Shown here one piece after another: positions 1 through 7,030 of a DNA stretch of 36,224 nucleotides. How positions within the stretch are numbered: position 1 is the first letter of the stretch; the number at the start of each line of letters is the position of its first letter. The notes under the pieces are model-generated. The model was not told where the DNA came from and made no database searches. It saw only the letters and a list, made by a program, of their open reading frames with translations. Made by a program: the position numbers and the translations under genes. Where the stretch lies: NCBI GenBank assembly GCA_003612285.1, contig RAYE01000057.1:1-36224 (forward strand), read 5' to 3'. The DNA is from a bacterium D16-51. Lineage in GTDB: Bacteria; Bacillota; Clostridia; Lachnospirales; Lachnospiraceae.

Positions 1-161
1 CTTCTATAATTTTTGTCAGTTATATGTTAAATAAAACTTTAGTTATTTTGCAGAAAATATCAAACAATATCATTTTCTCATACTGCATAATTTAGAAAAT
101 ATCTGGGAAAATCATTTTTATTTGTTTCTATCCTGATACCATTGACTGTGAATAGTAACAG
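1..161 (+). repeat. Left copy of a 161-bp repeat, inverted at the far end
   Basis: This stretch reappears as its reverse complement at 36052-36213. By hand alignment the two differ at three bases (positions 61, 94 and 126 here) plus one base in a T run. It is AT-rich and has no convincing open frame. In both copies the repeat lies upstream of a promoter and gene that read away from it. It could be a dispersed intergenic repeat or the remnant of a mobile element; no transposase is present in the window. Confidence 0.85.
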
Positions 162-198
162 TAGACAATGGATTAATAATGAAGTGTTAGAAAATTGA

Positions 199-227
199 TA
201 GACTTTGCTGCCCGGTTATGCTATACT
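199..227 (+). promoter_or_regulatory. SigA-type promoter for the small gene at 275
   Basis: TAGACT (199-204) and TATACT (222-227) are 17 bases apart. TG at 219-220 gives an extended -10. It sits about 40 bases downstream of the repeat. Confidence 0.55.
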
Positions 228-274
228 AAATGTGATATAGGAGTAAGTGTGTTTCATAATTAGGAGGTGATATG

Positions 275-469
275 ATGCCAAATACAAATTTAGAAATCAC
301 ACAAAAAGCTATGGAAGACTTTAAAAAAATACAAAGACATATGTTGATTGCACGAAAAGAAAATGCTACAGAAACGTATGAAAGTTTAAAAGATGAGTAT
401 ATATATTTGAAAAGTTTTCTTAATGTAGCGGGCGTTAATCTGACCGAACTTGACAAGATTAAGGAATAG
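275..469 (+). CDS. Small hypothetical protein (64 aa)
   Basis: I do not recognise this family. The protein is charged, without cysteines or membrane segments, and looks all-helical. It has Lys/Glu-rich stretches and a central Tyr-rich segment, ending in a Leu-rich C-terminus. A very strong AGGAGG (262-267) precedes two in-frame ATGs at 272 and 275; the second has the better spacing (7 bases). An extended -10 promoter lies upstream and a hairpin terminator downstream, so it looks like an expressed single-gene unit. Its AT-rich base use differs from the genes after 1979, which suggests accessory DNA. It could be a leftover cargo gene of a mobile element. Confidence 0.6.
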   Translation: MPNTNLEITQKAMEDFKKIQRHMLIARKENATETYESLKDEYIYLKSFLNVAGVNLTELDKIKE

Positions 470-525
470 AACTAAACAACAGGGGGATGTCAAGTAAAAT
501 GTATAAGTTTATATATTTTCTTTAT

Positions 526-551
526 CGGCAGTTTTCAAAACTGCCGGTTTT
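526..551 (+). terminator. Intrinsic terminator after the small gene
   Basis: CGGCAGTTTT (526-535) pairs with AAAACTGCCG (537-546), probably with the innermost pairs open. A short T-rich tail follows. Confidence 0.6.
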
Positions 552-580
552 GTATGCCAGAATTAATACTGTTCATGTGA

Positions 581-754
581 CATTTGTTTCGTAATGATGA
601 AACAGGGGAAGCGCATACCTGCCGTTTACTCACCATAACAGGAAAAGGCAGGGAGACGAGTCGGTCTGACATTGACCTTGCTGCACCGGGAAATCGGAAA
701 TGTGCCTATTATACTATAGACGTGGAGGTCTGGTATGCCTTATTTTTTCTGTAG
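581..754 (+). pseudogene. Open frame without a start, probable gene remnant
   Basis: The 366-base gap between the first gene and the zinc-ribbon gene contains a 57-codon stretch open from 581 to a TAG at 752-754. It starts just after an in-frame TGA and has no ATG, GTG or TTG with a ribosome-binding site at its head. The translation has a protein-like composition, including segments TGKGRETSRSDIDLAAPG and CAYYTIDVEVWY. I read it as the tail of a decayed gene, but chance is possible. The family is unknown to me. Confidence 0.3.
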
Positions 755-777
755 ATAAAATATATTACATAAATAAA

Positions 778-806
778 TTGTCGTTATTGGGATATTGTGG
801 TAAAAT
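778..806 (+). promoter_or_regulatory. SigA-type promoter for the zinc-ribbon gene
   Basis: TTGTCG (778-783), a 17-base spacer and TAAAAT (801-806). TG at 798-799 makes an extended -10. The start codon follows about 30 bases later. Confidence 0.5.
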
Positions 807-836
807 AGGGAAGAATGAAAGAATAGGGAGGAACTA

Positions 837-1232
837 ATGATGAAATGTAATAAGTGTGGTAACGAACCAAAGGAAACGGATAAGATAGCATGGAAATGCA
901 CTTCATGTGATAAAGCATATGGGGTCAAATTGTCTTATTTACATAAATTAATGGAAAAGAAAGAGTCTAATGGTGTTGTAAGTCTATTAAAGTGTACAGA
1001 ATGCGGTGAGCCTTTAGATAATGGGGACGAAAAGATATTTTGGAAGTGTTCTTGCGGTAATGTGCAGAGTGGTAGATTGAAGGAATTCTTATTGGTGAAA
1101 TCTGCCGTAGCAACAAAAGAAGAAAATACATCTTTGTTGGTAAAATCTCAAAGTTTTTTTGTTCTAATTGTGGTAAGGAATTGCGGGAGAATGAAAAATA
1201 TTGCCCAAATTGTGGACATAAGATACCATTAG
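837..1232 (+). CDS. Zinc-ribbon protein, 5' part (frame 1 of a split gene)
   Basis: The first ~108 residues carry two zinc ribbons: CNKC near residue 4 with CTSC near 22, and CTEC near 53 with CSCG near 71. A GGGAGG at 826-831 serves ATG 837 or ATG 840. After the T7 run at 1154-1160 the frame loses its zinc-ribbon character and ends in a Val/Arg-rich tail at 1232. The same bases read in the -1 frame encode a third ribbon (CSNCGKELR, then CPNCGHK) that runs into the gene at 1181. The intact protein would be about 356 aa: three cytoplasmic zinc ribbons, one membrane helix and an outer domain. The break may be a real mutation, a homopolymer sequencing error or programmed -1 frameshifting. Confidence 0.7.
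   Translation: MMKCNKCGNEPKETDKIAWKCTSCDKAYGVKLSYLHKLMEKKESNGVVSLLKCTECGEPLDNGDEKIFWKCSCGNVQSGRLKEFLLVKSAVATKEENTSLLVKSQSFFVLIVVRNCGRMKNIAQIVDIRYH
1154..1160 (+). other. T7 run: canonical -1 slippery heptamer or frameshift point
   Basis: In the frame of the 837 gene the run falls exactly as T TTT TTT, which fits the X XXY YYZ heptamer. Slipping back one base reads TGT next and gives CSNCGKELRENEKYCPNCG, completing a zinc ribbon and joining the frame ending at 1906. Staying in frame gives a non-zinc-ribbon tail. I saw no obvious strong stem just downstream. Confidence 0.5.
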
Positions 1233-1906
1233 ATATAGATAATCATTCATTAAAGGTTAGAGGATTTAAGAGAAAATTAAGTTTAAAAAAGGTTACGGCA
1301 ATATGTGCAGTATTTTTAATGATAATTGTTTTATTCCTAGCAGGGAAAATGTTTATTCCTCAAATTTTTGTTTCAACAAGTGACTTATTAGCAGAGGGAA
1401 ATTATGAAAAAGCTTATTCGAAAGCAAAGAAAGACCAAAAAGATGATGTACTAGTAGAAAATTTGATTTCTTATGAATGTAAAGAAGCAGCTAATGGTTT
1501 GAAAGATCCTTCATCCTTCCAGTTAAGAGAAGTTTGGTATGACAAGGGGAATAGCCGTTTTGTGTTATCAATATCTGGAAAAAATGGTATGGGTGGGGCT
1601 GCATCAGGTTATTGGTATTATAAATATAGCGAAGAAGAGAAAGAATATCAGTTAATTACTGTTATAAATGATTTAGATGAGGAAGACTATAGTTATTTTG
1701 ATGATACGGAAGATAAATTAGAAAAAATCTTTAATAATATGGCTAGAGAGGCGATTAAAGATATTATTTATCAGAAAGATAATGAATTAGACAATTCTAT
1801 TATAAAGAATATTAATGGCTTACACAAAAAAGATATTTTGCAGGATGTAGAATTACTGGATGAGATAAATGAGATTTATCCAAAAGGTAAGGTGGATAAT
1901 GCATAG
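1181..1906 (+). CDS. Zinc-ribbon membrane protein, 3' part (split gene)
   Basis: The earliest start in this frame is TTG 1181, with only a weak, close AAGGA before it; starting there would drop the first CxxC of the ribbon, so it is probably translated as a continuation of the 837 gene. Residues 8-14 hold the second CxxC (CPNCGHK). A basic juxtamembrane stretch and one membrane helix (about residues 37-59, Val/Leu/Ile-rich) follow. The remaining ~180 residues are probably outside the cell: a lysine-rich segment, a Gly/Tyr-rich centre (GMGGAASGYWYYKY) and an acidic C-terminus. This order, N-terminal zinc ribbon, one helix, outer domain, is common among uncharacterised Firmicute proteins. The ligand or function is unknown. 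Confidence 0.65.
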   Translation: MRENEKYCPNCGHKIPLDIDNHSLKVRGFKRKLSLKKVTAICAVFLMIIVLFLAGKMFIPQIFVSTSDLLAEGNYEKAYSKAKKDQKDDVLVENLISYECKEAANGLKDPSSFQLREVWYDKGNSRFVLSISGKNGMGGAASGYWYYKYSEEEKEYQLITVINDLDEEDYSYFDDTEDKLEKIFNNMAREAIKDIIYQKDNELDNSIIKNINGLHKKDILQDVELLDEINEIYPKGKVDNA

Positions 1907-1978
1907 TATAGATGGGAATCGGGATTGTCTACGTCAGAGATAAAGCTGATTTTGGAAATTAAGGGGGAATATAGAAAA

Positions 1979-2926
1979 ATGAAACTGGGAAATGTAATAT
2001 TTCCGGGAAATTTAATATTAGCGCCGATGGCAGGGGTAACCGACCTGCCATTTCGTTTGCTGTGCAAAGAGCAGGGGGCAGACCTTGTTTACACAGAGAT
2101 GATTAGTGCGAAAGGAATCTATTATAATAATAAAAATACAGAAAAACTCTGGGAGATTGAAGAACGGGAGCGGCCTGCCGCCCTGCAGCTTTTTGGTTCA
2201 GAGCCGGAGCTGATGGCAGAGATAGCAGAAAAAATCGAAAACCGGAACTTTGATATATTGGATATCAATATGGGCTGCCCTGTCCCTAAGGTTGTAAATA
2301 ATGGAGAAGGTTCGGCGCTTATGAAAAACCCGGAGCTTGCAGGCAGGATTGTAAAGGCGGTTTCTGGCCGGATAAAAAAGCCGGTAACGGTTAAATTCCG
2401 AAAGGGATTCTGTGAAAGTATGGTAAATGCAGTCGAGTTTGCAAAATGTATGGAGGAAAATGGAGCCTCGGCAGTTGCCGTACATGGAAGGACCAGGGAA
2501 GAATACTACAGTGGGAATGCCGACTGGGAAATTATTGCAAAAGTAAAGGAAGCTGTTAAAATCCCGGTATTTGCAAGTGGTGATATTTTTTCGGCAGAAG
2601 ACGCCATACGCTGTGAAAAAGAGACGTCCTGCGATGGGCTGATGTTAGCACGAGGTGCGAGGGGAAACCCCTGGCTGTTCCATCAGATTAAGGTATATCA
2701 GGAAACGGGTGTTTTGGAAGAAAAACCAGAACAGGAAGAGGTGTTTCAGATGATTCTGCGCCATGCCAGGATGCAGATTGCATTTAAGGGAGAATATCTT
2801 GGTATCCGGGAAATGAGGAAACATGTGGCATGGTATACTGCGGGGTATAAAAATTCTGCCAGTATACGGCGCAGGGTGAATGAGGTAGAAAATCTGCGGC
2901 AGTTGGAGGAACTGCTGCAACTGTGA
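1979..2926 (+). CDS. dus: tRNA-dihydrouridine synthase (DusB type)
   Basis: A flavoenzyme that reduces uridines in the D-loop region of tRNA using NADPH. The length of 315 aa is normal for DusB. The FMN-binding start PMAGVTDLPFR lies at residues 16-26. The catalytic cysteine is Cys100 in NMGCPVPKVVNNGEGSALM. HGRTREEYYSG in the middle and ARGARGNPWLF near the C-terminal third are further family motifs. ATG 1979 fits the family's N-terminus and has AGGGGG at 1962-1967; a TTG at 1925 would add 18 atypical residues. It follows the zinc-ribbon gene by 72 bases and is followed by a hairpin terminator at 3207. Base use changes here to the pattern of the rest of the window. Confidence 0.95.
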   Translation: MKLGNVIFPGNLILAPMAGVTDLPFRLLCKEQGADLVYTEMISAKGIYYNNKNTEKLWEIEERERPAALQLFGSEPELMAEIAEKIENRNFDILDINMGCPVPKVVNNGEGSALMKNPELAGRIVKAVSGRIKKPVTVKFRKGFCESMVNAVEFAKCMEENGASAVAVHGRTREEYYSGNADWEIIAKVKEAVKIPVFASGDIFSAEDAIRCEKETSCDGLMLARGARGNPWLFHQIKVYQETGVLEEKPEQEEVFQMILRHARMQIAFKGEYLGIREMRKHVAWYTAGYKNSASIRRRVNEVENLRQLEELLQL

Positions 2927-3023
2927 TGTCGAAAAAAGAATGTGTGAAATAGTGATGATAGAAGAAAAATTGGTTTTATAAGTTTTTCTTCGCCTTGTCA
3001 AACAAAAGGCGGTTATTTTAGGA

Positions 3024-3197
3024 TTGCAAAGAATATTAAATAAACATGCCACTTTAATATATGGATATGACAGTGATAGTATCCAGGTTAAAGTGTATGA
3101 TTCGCATATGGGAAATATTATTTGTAAATTTGCAGATTTGCGTGATGGAAAAACTTTTTTAGGATATACTTATCAAGAAACTGTATATTATAATTGA
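3024..3197 (+). pseudogene. Short AT-rich open frame, likely gene remnant (57 codons)
   Basis: Between dus and the terminator at 3207 there is an open frame ending at TGA 3195. The frame is open from about 2970, and the best start is TTG 3024 with a weak AGGCGG upstream. The translation looks protein-like (LIYGYDSDSIQVKVYD, then GKTFLGYTYQETVYYN) but matches no family I recognise. With no ATG near its head and an AT-rich base use unlike dus, a truncated gene tail is the likeliest reading. A real 57-residue protein cannot be excluded because it has its own downstream terminator. Confidence 0.3.
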
Positions 3198-3206
3198 AAA
3201 GAAAGA

Positions 3207-3239
3207 AGGCTGTGTTTCGTTATGAAATGCAGCTTTTTT
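3207..3239 (+). terminator. Intrinsic terminator downstream of dus
   Basis: GCTGTGTTTC (3209-3218) pairs with GAAATGCAGC (3224-3233), using two G-U pairs and a 5-base loop. AA/TT extend the stem and TTTTTT follows. Confidence 0.75.
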
Positions 3240-3273
3240 ATTTTATAGGAAATTGCGCTGTAACGTAGTGGTC

Positions 3274-3305
3274 AAGGGCACCAGCGCTGGCGGTGCCCTT
3301 TTTTA
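3274..3305 (+). terminator. Second intrinsic terminator-like hairpin
   Basis: AAGGGCACC (3274-3282) pairs with GGTGCCCTT (3292-3300) and is followed by a T run. The loop itself contains the palindrome CAGCGCTG. The two tandem terminators lie in the 734-base gap between dus and the MraY-like gene. Confidence 0.75.
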
Positions 3306-3367
3306 AATGCAGGCACAAAATATCTATTTGTCTCTAAAAACTTGCCATGAACCGCAGCCGAAATGTT

Positions 3368-3527
3368 AGGAACTGTATGTAAATAACCCGAAACATCTTG
3401 CTTGTCTATTTCTCCGGCTGCACAAGTCAAAAAGCCTCGACGTAGCCCGCTACGCCTGCGTTTTTTGACTTGCACATCCAAAGAAATATCCTTCGCAATC
3501 TATTTAGGTTATTTACATACAGTTCCT
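3368..3527. repeat. 160-bp palindromic (MITE-like) element
   Basis: The outer arms are perfect 21-base inverted repeats (3368-3388 and 3507-3527; core GTATGTAAATAACC). The inner arms CAAGTCAAAAA (3423-3433) and TTTTTGACTTG (3462-3472) are also perfect. The centre CGTAG CCCG CTACG folds on itself. The sequence between outer and inner arms also matches imperfectly, so the whole element can form one long hairpin. It has no coding capacity. It resembles non-autonomous miniature elements, but I see no clear target duplication. Confidence 0.75.
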
Positions 3528-3593
3528 TACGGTTTGTTTCGTGGCCAGTAATCTGCCCAGATATAGGAATTTTGTAAAAAGAGCTATCTTTTA

Positions 3594-3622
3594 TTGAATA
3601 TTTTTTATTCTAAAGCTATAAT
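3594..3622 (+). promoter_or_regulatory. SigA promoter for the MraY-like gene
   Basis: TTGAAT (3594-3599), a 17-base spacer and TATAAT (3617-3622). It lies about 65 bases past the palindromic element and 38 bases before ATG 3661. Confidence 0.75.
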
Positions 3623-3660
3623 AATGATTGGATGAATACAGCAGACAAAGGAGGAAAAAT

Positions 3661-4617
3661 ATGTATCAATTATTGGCCCAGTATATGACAACCAATCAGA
3701 TAGCAATGCTTGGTATCCTTTTTGGTTTTCTATTGACATTTTTATGTCTTTGTTTTCCTTTTCCATTCCTGCCAAAGGACCATGGAAGGGAATTTGCGAT
3801 TAATGGAGCGCTTTCGAAAGGGAAAATACGGGGAATTGGATTAATTATGACAGCGGCATTTATTATTACAACGCTTTTGTTTTTGCCGGTTTCCAGAGAG
3901 TACATAGTGTATTGTGTTATATTGTTTGCAATGATGTTAAGCGGTTATCTGGATGATGCTGCCAAGAATCCCTGGAGCGATTATAAGAAGGGGGCGATTG
4001 ACCTTGTCCTGGCGCTTTTGACCATGTGGAATTTTGTCAATTATAACCAGACAACCATCCGTTTTGGCTCTTTTGTATGGGAAATCCCAGTGGCGGTATA
4101 TTTTATCCTTGGGGTTATTTTGCTTTGGGTATCTGTAAATGTGACAAACTGTTCAGATGGGGTAGACGGGCTTTGTGCAAGTATCTGCTGTGTTTCTTTT
4201 GCGGCATTTGGTACTTTGTTTTCTAGTATATTGCAGGAATATGCAGTTTCCTGCCTTATACTTGTCGCTGTTTTGCTTGCCTATCTCTGTTTTAATGCAA
4301 ACCCAAGCAGCATGCTGATGGGAGATGCAGGTTCGAGGGCGTTAGGCTTTTACCTTGCGGTTATTGCGATGAAAACGGGACATCCATTTATTTATCTGCT
4401 TCTTGCCGCAGTGCTGATTGTTGATGGGGGGATTGGTCTTGTTAAGATTTTCCTGCTCCGTTTTTTGAAGATTGCAATTTTAAAAAATACCAGGACTCCG
4501 CTTCATGACCATGTACGGAAAGAAAAGGGCTGGTCTGATACGCAGGTAGTGTTCCGTTTTGCAATTATCCAGATTGTATGTGTTATGGTGGCATTTCTGC
4601 TTATGGCCGGTTTTTGA
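3661..4617 (+). CDS. MraY/WecA-family phospho-sugar transferase (MraY paralogue)
   Basis: Membrane enzyme of glycosyltransferase family 4, which moves a phospho-N-acetylhexosamine unit from a UDP-sugar to undecaprenyl phosphate. The length (318 aa) and about ten hydrophobic helices fit MraY. Motifs seen are the aspartate pair in GYLDD (residues 98-99), N160 with NCSDGVDG (163-170), MGD at 220-222, and PLHDHVRKEKGWSDTQVVFRF from 280. The last matches MraY's PLHHHFEKKGW..T..V but has HDH at 282-284 instead of HHH. ATG 3661 has AGGAGG at 3649-3654. It stands alone, away from any division/cell-wall cluster, with its own promoter. It could be a second MraY or a transferase for a secondary wall polymer; the substrate is not certain. 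Confidence 0.85.
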   Translation: MYQLLAQYMTTNQIAMLGILFGFLLTFLCLCFPFPFLPKDHGREFAINGALSKGKIRGIGLIMTAAFIITTLLFLPVSREYIVYCVILFAMMLSGYLDDAAKNPWSDYKKGAIDLVLALLTMWNFVNYNQTTIRFGSFVWEIPVAVYFILGVILLWVSVNVTNCSDGVDGLCASICCVSFAAFGTLFSSILQEYAVSCLILVAVLLAYLCFNANPSSMLMGDAGSRALGFYLAVIAMKTGHPFIYLLLAAVLIVDGGIGLVKIFLLRFLKIAILKNTRTPLHDHVRKEKGWSDTQVVFRFAIIQIVCVMVAFLLMAGF

Positions 4618-4715
4618 AATAGGCTGAAATTATAGTGCCTGTATCTTTTAACAGAAGAGTAATTATATTTCTTAGGATTGCGGATAGAATGGAAACAGGA
4701 ATGGAGGTGGACATT

Positions 4716-5249
4716 GTGAATGCAATAAGAAAAGAAGATATATTTACAGTAGATGATATTTATGCACTGGCAGATGGGGAACGGGCAGAATTGCTCGACG
4801 GAAAAATTTATTACATGGTGCCTCCAACTACGAAACATCAGATGCTTGTTATGGATTTATCGTATCAAATAAAGGATTATATCAAACAGAGCAATGGGGA
4901 ATGTAAAGTGATTCCATCTCCTTTTGCTGTGTTTCTGGACGATAACCAAAAAAATTATGTTGAACCTGACATATCTGCTATCTGTGATATGGATAAACTC
5001 ACGGATAAAGGCTGTCAGGGCGCTCCTGACTGGATTATTGAGATTGTTTCGCCAGGCAGCAGAGTTATGGATTATTTTACGAAACTTTTTAAATACCGGA
5101 CTGCAGGCGTCAGGGAGTATTGGATTGTCGACCCAATGAAGGAACAAGTCATGGTATATCAGTTTGAAATGGAAATGATGGAACAGTATACTTTTGGGGA
5201 AGAAATACCAGTTGGGATTTATGAAGGATTTTTTATAAAGGCAGAGTAG
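4716..5249 (+). CDS. Uma2-family (DUF820) PD-(D/E)XK nuclease-like protein
   Basis: The fold is that of restriction-endonuclease-like Uma2 proteins, whose biological role is unsettled. From the GTG start, residues EPD (83-85) and IIEIVSPGS (108-116) match the family's catalytic PD...E-x-V block. GERAELLDGKIYYM at 21-34 and YRTAGVREYWIVDP in the C-terminal half are also typical. I chose GTG 4716 because GGAGGTG (4703-4709) sits 8 bases before it; in-frame ATGs at 4689 and 4701 lack a site, and the latter overlaps it. Length 177 aa is normal. It follows the MraY-like gene by about 100 bases with no terminator seen between, so cotranscription is possible. Uma2 genes are often multicopy and horizontally shared. 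Confidence 0.85.
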   Translation: MNAIRKEDIFTVDDIYALADGERAELLDGKIYYMVPPTTKHQMLVMDLSYQIKDYIKQSNGECKVIPSPFAVFLDDNQKNYVEPDISAICDMDKLTDKGCQGAPDWIIEIVSPGSRVMDYFTKLFKYRTAGVREYWIVDPMKEQVMVYQFEMEMMEQYTFGEEIPVGIYEGFFIKAE

Positions 5250-5318
5250 GGGATTCCAAGATGCGTACATTTTTTATCCCAACGAAAGGAAAAACTTAAA
5301 AGATCCTTTTCCCCAGAG

Positions 5319-5354
5319 CAGGCGCAGTTTTTGGAGACAAGGAACTGCGCCTGC
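5319..5354. terminator. Bidirectional terminator between converging genes
   Basis: GCAGGCGCAGTT (5319-5330) pairs perfectly with AACTGCGCCTGC (5343-5354). It lies between the Uma2 gene and the end of the symporter gene, and can serve both strands. Confidence 0.75.
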
Positions 5355-5363
5355 AGCAGGCAA

Positions 5364-6890
5364 TTATACTGATTCAAATTCTTTTACGATTTCATCGGAA
5401 GGCGGTGCGGTAACCAGGCTGACGATAACGATTACGATGCATCCGCAGATAAAGGCCGGAAGCAGTTCGTAAATATCCCAGATACCGCCCAGCGGCCGGA
5501 TCAGGTATTTCCAGATAAATACCATAGCGCCGCCCGTAACCATGCCAGCAAGGGCGCCATTCCGGTTGGAGCGTTTCCAGAATAGGGCAAAAAGCATCAC
5601 CGGGCCAAAAGAAGCGCCAAAACCTGCCCAGGCAAAGGAAACAATGCTAAATACTGAACTATTTGGGTCTTTTGCAATGACAACGCCAATCACTGCAATT
5701 GCAACAACAGTAAGACGTGCAATCAGCATAGAAGTTTTGGCGGTAAGTTTAATGCCAAATACATCACGGAGCAGGTTTTCCGATACGCTTGAAGATGCCG
5801 CCAAAAGCTGGGAATCCGACGTTGACATAGTGCAGGCAAGGATTCCGGCAAGGATTAACCCGGCAAAAATTACAGCAAGCACACCATTGTTGCTTAAAAG
5901 GATTGCAAGGCGGATAATCAATGTTTCGGATTCAGAGGAAGCTGTAAAAAGCTCAATCTGTCCTGCTTTGGAAGCGCTGTAACCAACAATTCCAATAAAA
6001 ATAGCGACAAACATGGAGATAATAACCCAAACAGTGGCAATTCTCCTGGAAAGCTTTAATTTTTCTTCATTTTCCGTACCCATAAAACGGAGCAGGATAT
6101 GCGGCATCCCAAAATAGCCAAGCCCCCAGGCAAGCGTTGAAAGGATTGTTAAAAAGCCATATGGGGCGGAGGTTCCGGAAGCAGCATCATGCACTGTAAA
6201 CATGCCAAGGTAGCCGGGAAGCGTTTTTGCATTCTCAATAACAACATCTGTGCCTCCGGCAATTGATACACCAAAAATTACAACGACAATTAATGCGATT
6301 GTCATAACGATACTCTGGATTAAATCGGTTGTACTGGCCGCCAGGAAGCCGCCAAGAGCCGTATAAGCGACAATAACGACCGCGCTGATTACCATAGCCG
6401 GAAAATATGGCATATCAAACAGGGTGGAAAAAAGCTTTCCACACGCTGCAAAACCAGAAGCCGTATATGGTACAAAAAAGATTACAATAATAATGGCCGA
6501 AATTGCCAGGAGCAGACGGCTTTTATCACGGTAACGGTTGGAAAAAAACTCAGGGATCGTAATGGAGTTATTGGCTTTTACGCTGTAGCGGCGCAGGCGT
6601 TTTGCAACAATCAGCCAATTTATGTAGGTTCCGATCCCAAGCCCGATTGCAGTCCATCCAGCGTCAGCAACACCGCTAAGGTAAGCGACGCCAGGAAGCC
6701 CCATTAGCAGCCAGCTGCTCATATCAGAAGCTTCCGCACTCATGGCAGTTACAAACGGCCCTAATTTCCTGCTTCCAAGGTAAAAATCTGTTACATCTTT
6801 GTTTTTTCGGGAATAATATATGCCAATGGCAATCATCATAATAAGATAAAGAATGATGACCGCAAGCATTCCCAACGTTTTGCTATTCAT
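5364..6890 (-). CDS. putP: Sodium/proline symporter (PutP, SSS family)
   Basis: Sodium-coupled solute importer of the solute:sodium symporter family; proline is the likely substrate by similarity. Length 508 aa and about 13 membrane helices fit. N-terminal GSRKLGPFVTAMSAEASDMS places Arg41 and Asp56, matching the region of E. coli PutP Arg40 and Asp55 that binds sodium. AYTALGGFLAASTTDLIQS is the first SSS signature and FAWAGFGASFGPVMLFALFW the second. The start at 6890 has AGGAGG (minus strand, 6897-6902) 6 bases upstream. It lies 140 bases downstream of, and on the same strand as, an AraC-type regulator. The gap contains GTATA/TATAC inverted repeats near 6995-7010 that could be an operator. 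The converging Uma2 gene is separated by a strong hairpin. Confidence 0.93.
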   Translation of the reverse strand: MNSKTLGMLAVIILYLIMMIAIGIYYSRKNKDVTDFYLGSRKLGPFVTAMSAEASDMSSWLLMGLPGVAYLSGVADAGWTAIGLGIGTYINWLIVAKRLRRYSVKANNSITIPEFFSNRYRDKSRLLLAISAIIIVIFFVPYTASGFAACGKLFSTLFDMPYFPAMVISAVVIVAYTALGGFLAASTTDLIQSIVMTIALIVVVIFGVSIAGGTDVVIENAKTLPGYLGMFTVHDAASGTSAPYGFLTILSTLAWGLGYFGMPHILLRFMGTENEEKLKLSRRIATVWVIISMFVAIFIGIVGYSASKAGQIELFTASSESETLIIRLAILLSNNGVLAVIFAGLILAGILACTMSTSDSQLLAASSSVSENLLRDVFGIKLTAKTSMLIARLTVVAIAVIGVVIAKDPNSSVFSIVSFAWAGFGASFGPVMLFALFWKRSNRNGALAGMVTGGAMVFIWKYLIRPLGGIWDIYELLPAFICGCIVIVIVSLVTAPPSDEIVKEFESV

Positions 6891-7030
6891 AAATTTCCTC
6901 CTTAATTATGCAAGTTTTAAGCACGGTTTCGTGCTCCATACACCGAATATTAATGTGCCAGCATATCAGTTTATCTGAAAAAAGCACACAACGTATATCA
7001 GTATACCAAAAAACAGAAAGAAAGACAAAC

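Noticed and set aside
3423-3472. CRISPR-like repeat
   Set aside because: Single nested palindrome, no regularly spaced repeats and no cas gene in the window.
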